From assembly GCA_964521105.1 (NCBI GenBank), contig CAZFPO010000068.1:1-14948 (forward strand): a stretch of 14,948 nt of DNA, written 5' to 3'. This stretch comes from JAQUGA01 sp964521105. Lineage in GTDB: Bacteria; Bacteroidota; Bacteroidia; Bacteroidales; WCHB1-69. The position numbers and the translations under genes were made by a program. Shown in pieces: positions 7,326 through 14,940 of the stretch; positions within the stretch are counted from its first letter, which is position 1, and each line of letters opens with the position of its first letter. The notes under the pieces are model-generated. The model saw nothing but the letters and a program-made list of their open reading frames with translations, did not search any database and was not told the DNA's origin.

Positions 7326-8042
7326 TTATTTTGATTTTTTTGATTTTTCGTATTCCTCGTTTAATCCTTTTAAAATATCCATGGTAACTTCAAATTTAGG
7401 ATTAGCAACAAGTATTCCGCCACCTTTTGTATAGCCTAAAATATAATCGGCGTTATACGTTTTATTGTAGCGAGTAGTGTAATTTATGATTGAGTCGGTA
7501 ATTTGTTGATGAATTTGAAATTCTAGTGCTGAAATATCATTGGAGTATCTATCGCCAAGAGCCACAATATCGTCTCTTTCTTTCATTAATTTTTTTTCGG
7601 CAGCTTGAGCTTGATCGTACGTTATTCTGTTGTTTTGAACGTTGCTTTGATAGTTTGTTAACTTGGTTTGAAAAGCTTTTTGCATAGCCATCACTTCGTT
7701 TTCGAGTTTTGTTTTTTTAGTATTTAGCTCATCTTGTAAATCTTTTACCATTAAATAATTGCTAAAAACGGTGTCGGTGTTTATAAAAGCAATTTTTGAG
7801 GAGCTGTTTCCAGCAGGAAAATTGTTTTGCGAAAGTTCATCATTTTTTCCATGATGAGTAAAAAACAGAACAATTAATATTATTAGAATTACAATGTTGC
7901 CAAAAAAATTAATTTTCGAAAATATAGCATTTTTAGAAGGTTTGATACTAATATTTTTCGAAGATGTTTCGATGGTATTTGGTTCGTTTTGAATATTATC
8001 GTCTATCTGATCGTTTTGAGGTTGGTCAAATTCTTTTTCCAT
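7326..8042 (-). CDS. OmpH/Skp-like periplasmic protein with N-terminal membrane anchor
   Basis: This 238-residue protein starts with an acidic, Q/N-rich segment (1-45), then has one transmembrane helix (about 46-62) and an OmpH/Skp-like domain (about 82-236). The domain opens with the family hallmark KIAFINTDTVFSNY (83-96). It continues as a long charged helical hairpin (about 97-190), the coiled-coil arms of Skp-type chaperones, and closes with the Bacteroidota-typical NADYILGYTKGGGILVANP (197-215). Skp binds unfolded outer-membrane proteins in the periplasm. Classic members have a cleavable signal peptide; here the helix is internal with no evident cleavage site, so the domain is probably tethered to the inner membrane. 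The gene starts 14 bases after recQ and ends 3 bases before the MORN lipoprotein. Chaperone function is inferred from the fold only. Confidence 0.87.
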   Translation of the reverse strand: MEKEFDQPQNDQIDDNIQNEPNTIETSSKNISIKPSKNAIFSKINFFGNIVILIILIVLFFTHHGKNDELSQNNFPAGNSSSKIAFINTDTVFSNYLMVKDLQDELNTKKTKLENEVMAMQKAFQTKLTNYQSNVQNNRITYDQAQAAEKKLMKERDDIVALGDRYSNDISALEFQIHQQITDSIINYTTRYNKTYNADYILGYTKGGGILVANPKFEVTMDILKGLNEEYEKSKKSK

Positions 8043-8056
8043 AAGTTGATATTAAA

Positions 8057-10267
8057 TTAATTGCCTAATTCTGAGAAAAATTTTATTCTAATTAACCGTA
8101 TTTCTTCTTCGGTGTATTCGTCCTCGCCAAGTTCAATTAGCGCTTTATCAATTGAATCGGTTTCGGCTTCGCGGAAGTATTCGTAAATTTCTTCAACATG
8201 GTATGGGTCGATATACTCTTCGATATAATAATTTAAATCGATTTTTGTTCCTGATGAAACAATACTTTCAATTTCGGTGATAAGCTCGTTTAAAGGGATG
8301 CTTTTGGATAGAGCAATGTCTTCCAAAGCAAGTTTACGGTCGATGCTTTGAATGATAAAAACTTTTAATGCCGATTTGTTAACTACCGATTTAACGATTA
8401 AATCTTGTGGGCGTTCGATTTCGTTTTCTTCAACGTGTTTTTTAATTAAATTAATAAATGGAGTGGCATATTTTTGTGCTTTACCTTGACCAACACCAAT
8501 TATTTGAGTCATTTCTTCTAAGGTAGTGGGATATTGAATGCACATATCTTCCAAGGAAGTATCCTGAAAAATGACAAAAGGAGGTAGATTTTCTTTTCGG
8601 GAAATGTCTTTTCTTAAATCTTTTAGGAGCGAAAAAAGAGTTTTGTCAACGGCACCACCTTTTGGTCCTCCGGCAATATCTTCAATAATATCGTCGTCTT
8701 CCGATTCGGGGTCGTGGTCTTTAACCAACATAACGGGGTATGCTTTTTTTAGAAAGCGTTCGCCTTTAGGAGTGATTTTTAGAATACCGTAGTTTTCAAT
8801 ATCTTTAGTAATTAATTCTTCAATTAATGCTTGACGATATACACCGCCCCAGAACCGTTCGTCAAACTCACTTCCTTCGCCAAATAATTTTAAATCGTTG
8901 TGTTTGTATTGTTTAATAGTTGGTGATGCTTTTCCAACAATAACCTGAACTAAGTGTTTTTCTTTAAATTGTTGTTTAGTTTCTTTAATAAGTTCTATTG
9001 CCATTTGAACCTGTTCTTGTCCGTCTATTTTTTGTTTTGGGTGTAAGCAGTTATCACAATTTCCGCAATTATCTTCGGCGTAAACTTCGCCAAAATAGTG
9101 AAGTAGCAATACACGACGACAAACAGAGGATTCGGCATAAGCAATTGTTTCGGATAGTAATTGTTTTGCAATTTCTTGTTCATTAACGGTTTTGTTTTTC
9201 AAGAATTTTTCCATTTTAGCGAGGTCGTCAAAATCGTAAAAAGCTACACACAATCCTTCACCATCATCACGACCCGAACGTCCGGTTTCTTGATAATAAC
9301 CTTCCAAGCTTTTGGGCATATCGTAGTGAATTACAAACCTTACATCGGGTTTATCAATGCCCATTCCAAAGGCAATGGTTGCTACAATAATGTTTGCTTC
9401 CTCCATTAAAAACATGTCTTGGTTTTTAACGCGGGTAGCTGAATCGAGCCCGGCATGATAGGGTAGGGCTTTTATGTTGTTAATTTGTAATGTTTCGGCA
9501 AGTTCTTCAACTTGTTTACGACTCATACAATATATAATACCTGATTTGCCCGAATTATTACGGATAAATCTAACAATTTCTCGTTCAATATCTTCTTTGT
9601 TTTTTGGTTTTGGACGAACTTCGTAATATAAATTAGGTCTATTAAATGACGATTTATAGGCAACAGCGTCCATCATTGATAAGTTTTTTTGAATATCGTG
9701 CTGAACTTTAGGTGTGGCTGTTGCTGTTAATGCCATAATCGGAACATTTTGTCCTATTCCTTCAACAATGGGTCGAATTCGACGATATTCGGGACGGAAA
9801 TCGTGCCCCCATTCCGAAATACAGTGAGCTTCGTCGATAGCATAAAATGAAATATTAATATCTTTAAAAAAGGCTATATTTTCTTCTTTGGTAAGAGTTT
9901 CGGGAGCAACATATAGCAATTTTGTTTTTTGCGATGTAATGTCTTGCTTAACTTGTTTAATTTCACTTTTAGTAAGCGATGAGTTTAAAACATGAGCAAT
10001 GCCAAGTTCGGAGCCATAATTTCGCAGTGCATCAACTTGATTTTTCATCAAAGCGATTAATGGTGAAATAATAATTGCTGTACCTTCAAGCATTAAAGCT
10101 GGAAGTTGATAGCAAAGCGACTTTCCCCCTCCTGTTGGCATGATAACAAAGGTGTCTTTGCCTTCAAGTAAAGTCAAAATAACAGATTCTTGATTGCCTT
10201 TAAAGCTTTTAAAGCCAAAAAACTTTTCGAGCATTACGTGCAATTCTTTTGAATTAATTTTAGTCAT
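8057..10267 (-). CDS. recQ: ATP-dependent DNA helicase RecQ
   Basis: This 736-residue 3'-to-5' superfamily 2 helicase acts in recombinational repair and restart of stalled replication forks. Domains run in the usual order. The DEAH helicase core has Walker A PTGGGKS (44-50), DEAHCISEWGHDFRP (145-159) with the RecQ aromatic-rich loop, TATAT (181-185) and arginine-finger motif TGRSGRD (328-334). The zinc site has C383, C401, C404 and C407. A winged-helix RQC region covers about 415-515, followed by an acidic linker (519-530). An HRDC domain (about 541-615) and a C-terminal helical HTH_40-like extension (about 625-733) complete it. E. coli RecQ is about 610 residues; the extra C-terminal domain is common in Bacteroidota. 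The ATG lies about 119 bases from a TACATTTG -7 box, leaving a long leader. It heads a unit with two envelope proteins. Confidence 0.97.
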   Translation of the reverse strand: MTKINSKELHVMLEKFFGFKSFKGNQESVILTLLEGKDTFVIMPTGGGKSLCYQLPALMLEGTAIIISPLIALMKNQVDALRNYGSELGIAHVLNSSLTKSEIKQVKQDITSQKTKLLYVAPETLTKEENIAFFKDINISFYAIDEAHCISEWGHDFRPEYRRIRPIVEGIGQNVPIMALTATATPKVQHDIQKNLSMMDAVAYKSSFNRPNLYYEVRPKPKNKEDIEREIVRFIRNNSGKSGIIYCMSRKQVEELAETLQINNIKALPYHAGLDSATRVKNQDMFLMEEANIIVATIAFGMGIDKPDVRFVIHYDMPKSLEGYYQETGRSGRDDGEGLCVAFYDFDDLAKMEKFLKNKTVNEQEIAKQLLSETIAYAESSVCRRVLLLHYFGEVYAEDNCGNCDNCLHPKQKIDGQEQVQMAIELIKETKQQFKEKHLVQVIVGKASPTIKQYKHNDLKLFGEGSEFDERFWGGVYRQALIEELITKDIENYGILKITPKGERFLKKAYPVMLVKDHDPESEDDDIIEDIAGGPKGGAVDKTLFSLLKDLRKDISRKENLPPFVIFQDTSLEDMCIQYPTTLEEMTQIIGVGQGKAQKYATPFINLIKKHVEENEIERPQDLIVKSVVNKSALKVFIIQSIDRKLALEDIALSKSIPLNELITEIESIVSSGTKIDLNYYIEEYIDPYHVEEIYEYFREAETDSIDKALIELGEDEYTEEEIRLIRIKFFSELGN

Positions 10268-10385
10268 ATAAAATTTATTTCTCTTATGCTTAAGGTTTAT
10301 TTTTTAAAATTAATACAATTAATTTTATTAATCATTTTTTTATTCCCTTTTTTTATTTTTTTACTTTCAATTTTCAAAATAGATG

Positions 10386-10393
10386 CAAATGTA
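10386..10393 (-). promoter_or_regulatory. Bacteroidota-type -7 box for recQ
   Basis: The minus strand reads TACATTTG, an exact TAnnTTTG match. A TTTG at 10418-10421 is a possible -33 element, but the 24-base spacing exceeds the usual 19-21. Transcription from here would give a leader of roughly 110 bases before recQ, holding an AT-only hairpin (arms at 10305-10313 and 10319-10327) and a 12-codon ORF at 10297-10335. Confidence 0.6.
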
Positions 10394-10479
10394 GTAATAT
10401 TTATAACTTATGAACTTCAAATTTCTACTTAAAGTTTTGTTAATCTTTTAATTGAAATCACAAACGTTTTTCGATAGTT

Positions 10480-11037
10480 TTACCAATCATCAGTAGTATT
10501 TGCTTTGGGCTTCATTCCTTCTTTTAAGTTTTTTATTATTTCATTAATTTGTTCATCTACCTCTTTTAAATTATTGTATCGAGTGGGAAACCATTCTTTA
10601 TTTGTGCTATCAAGCCATGTTTCAATAGGGTTAAAAGCTGTTCCTTTTAATGAGAATCGAGTAAAAGTATAGCGATATTTATTGTCTTTTAAATCGAGTG
10701 TTAAATTATAGTTTACCAAACCCGACATGGTTTTTGTGCCATCTTTTGCTGTACCCCAAATTTTAACTCGCGAGGAGCAATGAATAAGTCCCTTTTCCTT
10801 ATTAGTGCTATCAATTACTTCTGAGGTGTTTTTATATTGTTTTTTTATCCACTCCATGGCTCTGTCAAATAAAATATCTTTAGTGCCCTCAACTTGTACT
10901 ACTTCGCGATAGGTAATTTGTTTAGTTATAGTGTCGATAGGCATTGTGGGTGGTTCGGGTTGGTTTTTGGTTTTTTGTGCGTAGCTTACAATGCTTATAA
11001 TTGATGTTAGTGTAGCTAATAAAAAATATTTTTTCAT
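10480..11037 (-). CDS. Exported DUF4468-domain protein
   Basis: This 185-residue protein has a cleavable signal peptide (MKKYFLLATL start, probable cut after SYA at residues 18-20). The mature part matches the DUF4468 family (TBP-like fold) common in Bacteroidota. It shows a short strand plus VEGTKDILFDRAMEWIKK (49-66), then a strand with ILIHCSSR-like sequence (GLIHCSSR, 83-90), V-N-Y-N-L-T-L-D-L-K (108-117) and Y-R-Y-T-F-T-R-F (121-128). The last roughly 15 residues are polar. No enzymatic motif is present and the function of the family is unknown; it should reside in the periplasm or be secreted. Its start lies 25 bases after folA, so it probably shares the thyA-folA transcript. It ends before the 212-base recQ promoter region. 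Confidence 0.85.
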   Translation of the reverse strand: MKKYFLLATLTSIISIVSYAQKTKNQPEPPTMPIDTITKQITYREVVQVEGTKDILFDRAMEWIKKQYKNTSEVIDSTNKEKGLIHCSSRVKIWGTAKDGTKTMSGLVNYNLTLDLKDNKYRYTFTRFSLKGTAFNPIETWLDSTNKEWFPTRYNNLKEVDEQINEIIKNLKEGMKPKANTTDDW

Positions 11038-11062
11038 TTGAAAAAGATTTTAATTTAATAAT

Positions 11063-11554
11063 TTATTTTCTATGATATTTTTCAAAACAGTAATCAAGAT
11101 TTGATTCTGAGTCGTGTTTCCAATTGTTTCCATTAGTTAAATTCCATATTTGGTCGGATATTTCGGGAAAAAATGTGTCGGCTTCAAACTCCATATCAAC
11201 TCGGGTAATATACATGGTGTCAACGATGTCGATAAATTGACTGTAAATTGAAGCGCCACCAATGATAAAAACTTTTTCTTCATTTTTTACCGAATCTAAT
11301 AAATCATCTATGTGGTTAAAAATGCTAGCTCCTTCGATTTTTAAGTTTTCGTCATGACTTAACACAATATTTTTTCGATTAGGAAGTGGACGCTTGGGTA
11401 GCGAAAACCAAGTATTTTCGCCCATTACAACGGTGTGTCCAAGAGTAAGGCTTTTAAAGTTTTTCAAATCTTCGCTGATATGCCAAAGAAGTTTGTTGTT
11501 TTTGCCAATTTCGAGGTTGCGCCCAACGGCAACAATAATAGATAGATTATTCAT
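11063..11554 (-). CDS. folA: Dihydrofolate reductase
   Basis: This 163-residue cytosolic enzyme reduces 7,8-dihydrofolate to tetrahydrofolate with NADPH, regenerating the folate oxidised by thymidylate synthase. Family features: SIIVAVGRNLEIGKNNKLLWHISEDL (pieces within 5-30), with W24 of the Met20-type loop and the active-site acid E28 (D27 in E. coli, E in many other bacteria). Then come VVMGENTWFSLP (42-53) with the NADPH-binding segment NRKNIVLS (59-66), FIIGGASIY (96-104) with the double glycine, and EADTFFPEI (124-132). Length is typical. It starts 12 bases after the thyA stop, a conserved pairing. Standard trimethoprim-sensitive type as far as can be seen. Confidence 0.97.
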   Translation of the reverse strand: MNNLSIIVAVGRNLEIGKNNKLLWHISEDLKNFKSLTLGHTVVMGENTWFSLPKRPLPNRKNIVLSHDENLKIEGASIFNHIDDLLDSVKNEEKVFIIGGASIYSQFIDIVDTMYITRVDMEFEADTFFPEISDQIWNLTNGNNWKHDSESNLDYCFEKYHRK

Positions 11555-11566
11555 AAGTTTTTATAG

Positions 11567-12361
11567 TTAAATCGCAACATCAGCTTTTATGTGAGGATGT
11601 GGATCATAATTAATTAAATTAAAATCATCAAATTTAAAATCAAAAATACTCTTTACTTCTGGATTAATTATCATTTGAGGTTGATTTTTTGGAGACCTCG
11701 AAAGTTGTAGTTTAGCCTGTTCGATGTGATTTGAATAAAGATGAGCATCGCCCAATGTGTGAATAAATTCTTTTGCTTTTAAACCCGTAACTTGGGCTAT
11801 CATCATTGTTAATAAGGCATAAGAGGCAATGTTAAAAGGAACACCTAAAAATATATCTGCACTTCGTTGATATAATTGACAGGACAATTCTCCGTTACAA
11901 ACATAAAATTGAAATAAAATATGACAAGGGGGGAGCTTCATTTCGCTTATTTGAGCAACATTCCAAGCACTAACAATTAAGCGTCTTGAATCGGGATTTG
12001 ATTTTATTTGATTAATTACGTCTGTAATTTGATCAATATTTCCTCCGTGATAATTGGGCCAGCTACGCCATTGATAACCATATATAGGTCCTAGATTTCC
12101 ATGTTCATCTTCCCATTCGTCCCAAATACTAACTTTATTTTCTTTTAAATATGCCGTATTAGTGCTTCCTTTTAAAAACCATAATAATTCGTGAATGATA
12201 GACCTAAGATGGAGTTTTTTAGTTGTTAAAACAGGAAAGCCCTGAGTTAAATCAAAACGCATTTGATGTCCAAAAACGCTATAAGTTCCTGTTCCTGTAC
12301 GGTCGGATTTATAGTTTCCATTTTCGAGCACATGTGATAAAAGGTTTAAATAAGTTTGCAT
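11567..12361 (-). CDS. thyA: Thymidylate synthase
   Basis: This 264-residue enzyme, the same length as E. coli ThyA, methylates dUMP to dTMP using methylene-tetrahydrofolate and releases dihydrofolate, which FolA next door recycles. Catalytic features are intact: R21 in the phosphate-binding SDRTGTGT loop (19-26), R126 and R127 reaching the partner's site, nucleophile C146 in LPPCH (143-147), QRSADIFLGVPFN (165-177) with D169 and N177, and H207 and Y209 in the GDAHLYSNH segment. The C-terminal DVAI closes the active site. It functions as a homodimer. A TACTTTTG -7 box lies 45 bases upstream, and a near-copy of that element lies 37 bases further out. First gene of the thyA-folA-DUF4468 unit. 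Confidence 0.98.
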   Translation of the reverse strand: MQTYLNLLSHVLENGNYKSDRTGTGTYSVFGHQMRFDLTQGFPVLTTKKLHLRSIIHELLWFLKGSTNTAYLKENKVSIWDEWEDEHGNLGPIYGYQWRSWPNYHGGNIDQITDVINQIKSNPDSRRLIVSAWNVAQISEMKLPPCHILFQFYVCNGELSCQLYQRSADIFLGVPFNIASYALLTMMIAQVTGLKAKEFIHTLGDAHLYSNHIEQAKLQLSRSPKNQPQMIINPEVKSIFDFKFDDFNLINYDPHPHIKADVAI

Positions 12362-12405
12362 ATTCCTTTAGATTCGATAGTATTAATAATTTTTAGTACA
12401 ATAAA

Positions 12406-12413
12406 CAAAAGTA
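12406..12413 (-). promoter_or_regulatory. Bacteroidota-type -7 box for thyA
   Basis: The minus strand reads TACTTTTG, an exact TAnnTTTG match, 45 bases upstream of the thyA ATG. A near-repeat of the same element, TACTTTAG, lies at 12443-12450. No clear -33 box is seen at the standard spacing. Confidence 0.6.
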
Positions 12414-12512
12414 ATGTTTTTAATACAATTTTTTATTTTGGACTAAAGTAATATTTTTTTAAATCGGTCAGTAGTGATTTTTTTTATACAACTTAAGTTA
12501 AAATAAAAAAAT

Positions 12513-12544
12513 AAGGGTTGGCTATTTAATGTTAGCCAACCCTT
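12513..12544 (-). terminator. Intrinsic terminator of groES-groEL
   Basis: A perfect 12-bp inverted repeat has arms AAGGGTTGGCTA (12513-12524) and TAGCCAACCCTT (12533-12544) with an 8-base loop. On the minus strand it is followed by ATTTTTTATTTTAAC, a good U-tract. It lies 30 bases after the groEL stop. It is the strongest hairpin in the window and separates groESL from thyA. Confidence 0.92.
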
Positions 12545-12573
12545 CTTTGTAATTATGTAGGGCTAGGTGTATT

Positions 12574-14214
12574 CTACATCATGCCACCCATGCCACCCAT
12601 GCCACCCATTCCTGGATTTGGCATTGCAGGTTCATCTTCTTTAATTTCGGCTAATACACATTCGGTAGTTAATAACATTCCAGCAATTGAAGCTGCATTT
12701 TCGATAGCTACACGAGCAACCTTAGTTGGGTCAATAACACCAGCTTCTAAAAGGTTTTCATAAACTTCGGTGCGAGCATTAAAACCAAAGTCGTCTTTGC
12801 CTTCTTTTACTTTGTTAACTACAACTGAGCCTTCGTGTCCAGTGTTTAAAACAATTTGACGGAGAGGTTCTTCTAATGAGCGACGAACGATATCTATACC
12901 GAATTGTTCGTCAACATTGTCGGTTTTAAGTGCATCAACAGCTGAAATTGCACGGATGTACGAAACTCCACCGCCAGGTATAATTCCTTCTTCAATAGCA
13001 GCACGAGTTGCATGTAATGCATCGTCAAAACGATCTTTTTTCTCTTTCATTTCAACTTCTGATGCTGCTCCAACATAAATTACAGCAACACCGCCAGCTA
13101 ATTTAGCCAAACGTTCTTGAAGTTTTTCGCGATCATAATCAGAAGTGGTTTTTTCAATTTGACCCTTCATCATATTAATACGAGCATCAATCGCCGATTT
13201 TTCGCCCTTACCACTAACTATTGTTGTATTTTCTTTGTCAACTGTAATTTTTTCTGCTTGTCCTAAGTAAGTAAGTTCAGCATCTTCTAATTTAAATCCT
13301 TTTTCTTCGCTGATAACAGTTCCACCAGTTAAAATGGCAATATCTTCAAGCATTTCTTTGCGGCGGTCGCCAAAACCAGGAGCTTTAACGGCTACTATTT
13401 TTAATGAACCACGAAGACGATTTACTACAAGGGTAGCTAATGCTTCGCTGTCTAAGTCTTCACTAATTATTAATAATGGACGACCCGTTTGAACTACTTT
13501 TTCTAAAATTGGTAAAAATTCTTTCATATTACTGATTTTTTTGTCATAAATTAATATGAAAGGATTTTCGTAAACTGCTTCCATTTTTTCGGCATCGGTA
13601 ACAAAATAGGGCGAAATATATCCACGGTCGAATTGCATACCTTCAACAACTTTTACGTGTGTTTCGGTTCCTTTTGCTTCTTCGATAGTAATAACACCTT
13701 CTTTTTTAACTTTACCCATTGCTTCCGCAATCATTTTTCCAATAAATGAATCGTTGTTTGCCGAAACAGTTGCAACTTGTTCGATTTTTTTGATGTCGTC
13801 GCCAATGTGTTTCGAGCGTTTTTTCAAATCTTCTACTACACAGTTAACGGCTTTATCAATTCCTTTTTTAACATCAAGAGGATTTGCTCCTGCAGTAACA
13901 CTTTTTAAACCGGTATTAAAAATAACTTGGGCTAACAAAGTGGCAGTAGTTGTTCCGTCACCGGCTTGGTCGTTTGTTTTGGAAGCAACTTCTTTAACCA
14001 TTTGAGCTCCCATGTTTTCAACTGCGTCTTTTAGTTCAATTTCTTTTGCAACGGTTACGCCGTCTTTTGTAACTTGTGGAGCGCCATATTTTTTATCAAT
14101 AATTACATTACGACCTTTTGGTCCTAAGGTAACTTTTACTGCGTTTGCTAATGTGTCAACACCTTTTTTTAGTCTTTCGCGTGCATCCCAATCGTATAAT
14201 ATTTCTTTTGCCAT
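12574..14214 (-). CDS. groEL: 60 kDa chaperonin GroEL
   Basis: This 546-residue subunit of the tetradecameric chaperonin folds substrate proteins in an ATP-driven cavity capped by GroES. Diagnostic parts: VTLGPKGRNV (28-37), the nucleotide-binding DGTTTAT segment starting at D86, D51 near the ATP site, the cpn60 signature ending AAIEEGIIPGGG (about 400-412) and the Gly-Met-rich C-terminal tail (GGM repeats ending GGMM), seen in the DNA as tandem 9-base ATGCCACCC units near 12581-12607. Length and all regions are normal. It starts 30 bases after groES and ends before a strong terminator. A single complete copy is present; nothing suggests a divergent paralogue. Expected to be heat-inducible, although no CIRCE element is visible upstream. 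Confidence 0.99.
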   Translation of the reverse strand: MAKEILYDWDARERLKKGVDTLANAVKVTLGPKGRNVIIDKKYGAPQVTKDGVTVAKEIELKDAVENMGAQMVKEVASKTNDQAGDGTTTATLLAQVIFNTGLKSVTAGANPLDVKKGIDKAVNCVVEDLKKRSKHIGDDIKKIEQVATVSANNDSFIGKMIAEAMGKVKKEGVITIEEAKGTETHVKVVEGMQFDRGYISPYFVTDAEKMEAVYENPFILIYDKKISNMKEFLPILEKVVQTGRPLLIISEDLDSEALATLVVNRLRGSLKIVAVKAPGFGDRRKEMLEDIAILTGGTVISEEKGFKLEDAELTYLGQAEKITVDKENTTIVSGKGEKSAIDARINMMKGQIEKTTSDYDREKLQERLAKLAGGVAVIYVGAASEVEMKEKKDRFDDALHATRAAIEEGIIPGGGVSYIRAISAVDALKTDNVDEQFGIDIVRRSLEEPLRQIVLNTGHEGSVVVNKVKEGKDDFGFNARTEVYENLLEAGVIDPTKVARVAIENAASIAGMLLTTECVLAEIKEDEPAMPNPGMGGMGGMGGMM

Positions 14215-14244
14215 AGCTTTATTTTTTGAATGTTAAGTTTTTAA

Positions 14245-14523
14245 TTAAATTACTGCATAAATGTCAGATTCTCTCATTATAAGCAAATCTTTACCATCAA
14301 CATTGACTTCAGTTCCCGAATATTTACCATAAAGAACTTTGTCGCCAACTTTAAGGGTAACAGGTTCATCTTTTTTACCAGGTCCAACCGCTAAAACAGT
14401 TCCTTTTTGTGGTTTTTCCTTTGCAGTGTCAGGTATTATAATTCCACCTGATGTTTTTTGTTCTGCAGCAGCAGGCTCTACAATTACTCTGTCTGCTAAT
14501 GGTTTAATGTTTAATTCTGCCAT
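14245..14523 (-). CDS. groES: 10 kDa co-chaperonin GroES
   Basis: This 92-residue subunit of the heptameric lid closes the GroEL cavity. It shows the N-terminal signature IKPLADRVIVEP (6-17), the mobile loop that docks onto GroEL (about 19-34, with the hydrophobic GGIIIP at 26-31), the roof hairpin region, and the C-terminal strand GKDLLIMRESDIYAVI (77-92) ending the beta-barrel. Length is typical (about 90-97). ATG start; no Shine-Dalgarno sequence is visible, as is usual in this phylum. First gene of the groESL operon, preceded by a repeat-rich 425-base region. Confidence 0.99.
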   Translation of the reverse strand: MAELNIKPLADRVIVEPAAAEQKTSGGIIIPDTAKEKPQKGTVLAVGPGKKDEPVTLKVGDKVLYGKYSGTEVNVDGKDLLIMRESDIYAVI

Positions 14524-14560
14524 AAACGTATATTTTTATTGATTTTTAATTTGTATTTTT

Positions 14561-14583
14561 TTCGACGTCGCTTTGATGTCGAA
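14561..14583. repeat. Imperfect inverted repeat in the presumed groES leader
   Basis: TTCGAC (14561-14566) pairs with GTCGAA (14578-14583). Two more inner pairs (14568-14569 with 14575-14576) are possible if one mismatch is allowed. It lies 37-60 bases upstream of the groES ATG. It contains the 8-base palindrome CGACGTCG. It could form a leader hairpin or be a protein-binding site. Confidence 0.4.
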
Positions 14584-14610
14584 TTTTATGCCAAACGTTT
14601 TTTTATGCCA
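14584..14610. repeat. Direct repeat TTTTATGCCA, two copies
   Basis: Exact 10-base copies lie at 14584-14593 and 14601-14610, 17 bases apart start to start. The spacer includes the palindrome AAACGTTT. The second copy ends 6 bases from the candidate -7 box, so the pair may lie at or just after the groES transcription start. Confidence 0.6.
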
Positions 14611-14637
14611 TTTTTACAAAATAGAGACTAAAATTGA

Positions 14638-14680
14638 TTTATTAATACATTGTTGTGACATTTTGTCATATTTATTAATA
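14638..14680. repeat. Direct repeat TTTATTAATA flanking a TGACA-TGTCA palindrome
   Basis: Exact 10-base copies lie at 14638-14647 and 14671-14680, 33 bases apart start to start. Between them a palindrome with arms TGACA (14656-14660) and TGTCA (14664-14668) and a 3-base centre is nearly centred. The layout looks like an operator in or just upstream of the groES promoter. The repeats are AT-only, so chance is a real alternative in this base composition. Confidence 0.45.
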
Positions 14681-14820
14681 GTCGTGTAAAAAGAAGAACT
14701 TTGATTTCCAATTTAAAAAGCTATAAAAAAATAATTACTGTTTTATTAAAACTCTGATAAGCTGTTGTTTATAAATTAGTAATTGGCAACAGAAACTCTA
14801 TTTTGCAATTAGTAATTTTT

Positions 14821-14940
14821 TTATGAGTTTAGCTTCATTGTTTTGTAAGTAAACCCAATTTTGTCTGACAATTCGCTCGCCTTTGTAGTGTTGTGATTTG
14901 CTTTTAAAATCAGTGCAAACTGAGCGCAATGAAGTTTACT
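14821..14940 (-). other. 39-codon open frame, possible gene remnant
   Basis: The minus strand is open from just after a TGA (14941-14943) to a TAA (14821-14823), with sense-looking residues such as QFALILKANHNTTKASELSD then KIGFTYKTMKLNS. The only ATG in frame is 5 codons from the end, so it is not an intact gene. It is somewhat richer in G and C than the surrounding spacer. It may be the decayed 3' end of a gene beyond the window, or chance. Another minus-strand frame is open from the window edge to a TGA at 14910-14912. A TGAAGT/ACTTCA inverted repeat lies at 14930-14943. Confidence 0.25.

Noticed and set aside
12581..14236. Several plus-strand ORFs opposite groEL
   Set aside because: They are antisense shadows of a highly conserved gene with strong codon bias.
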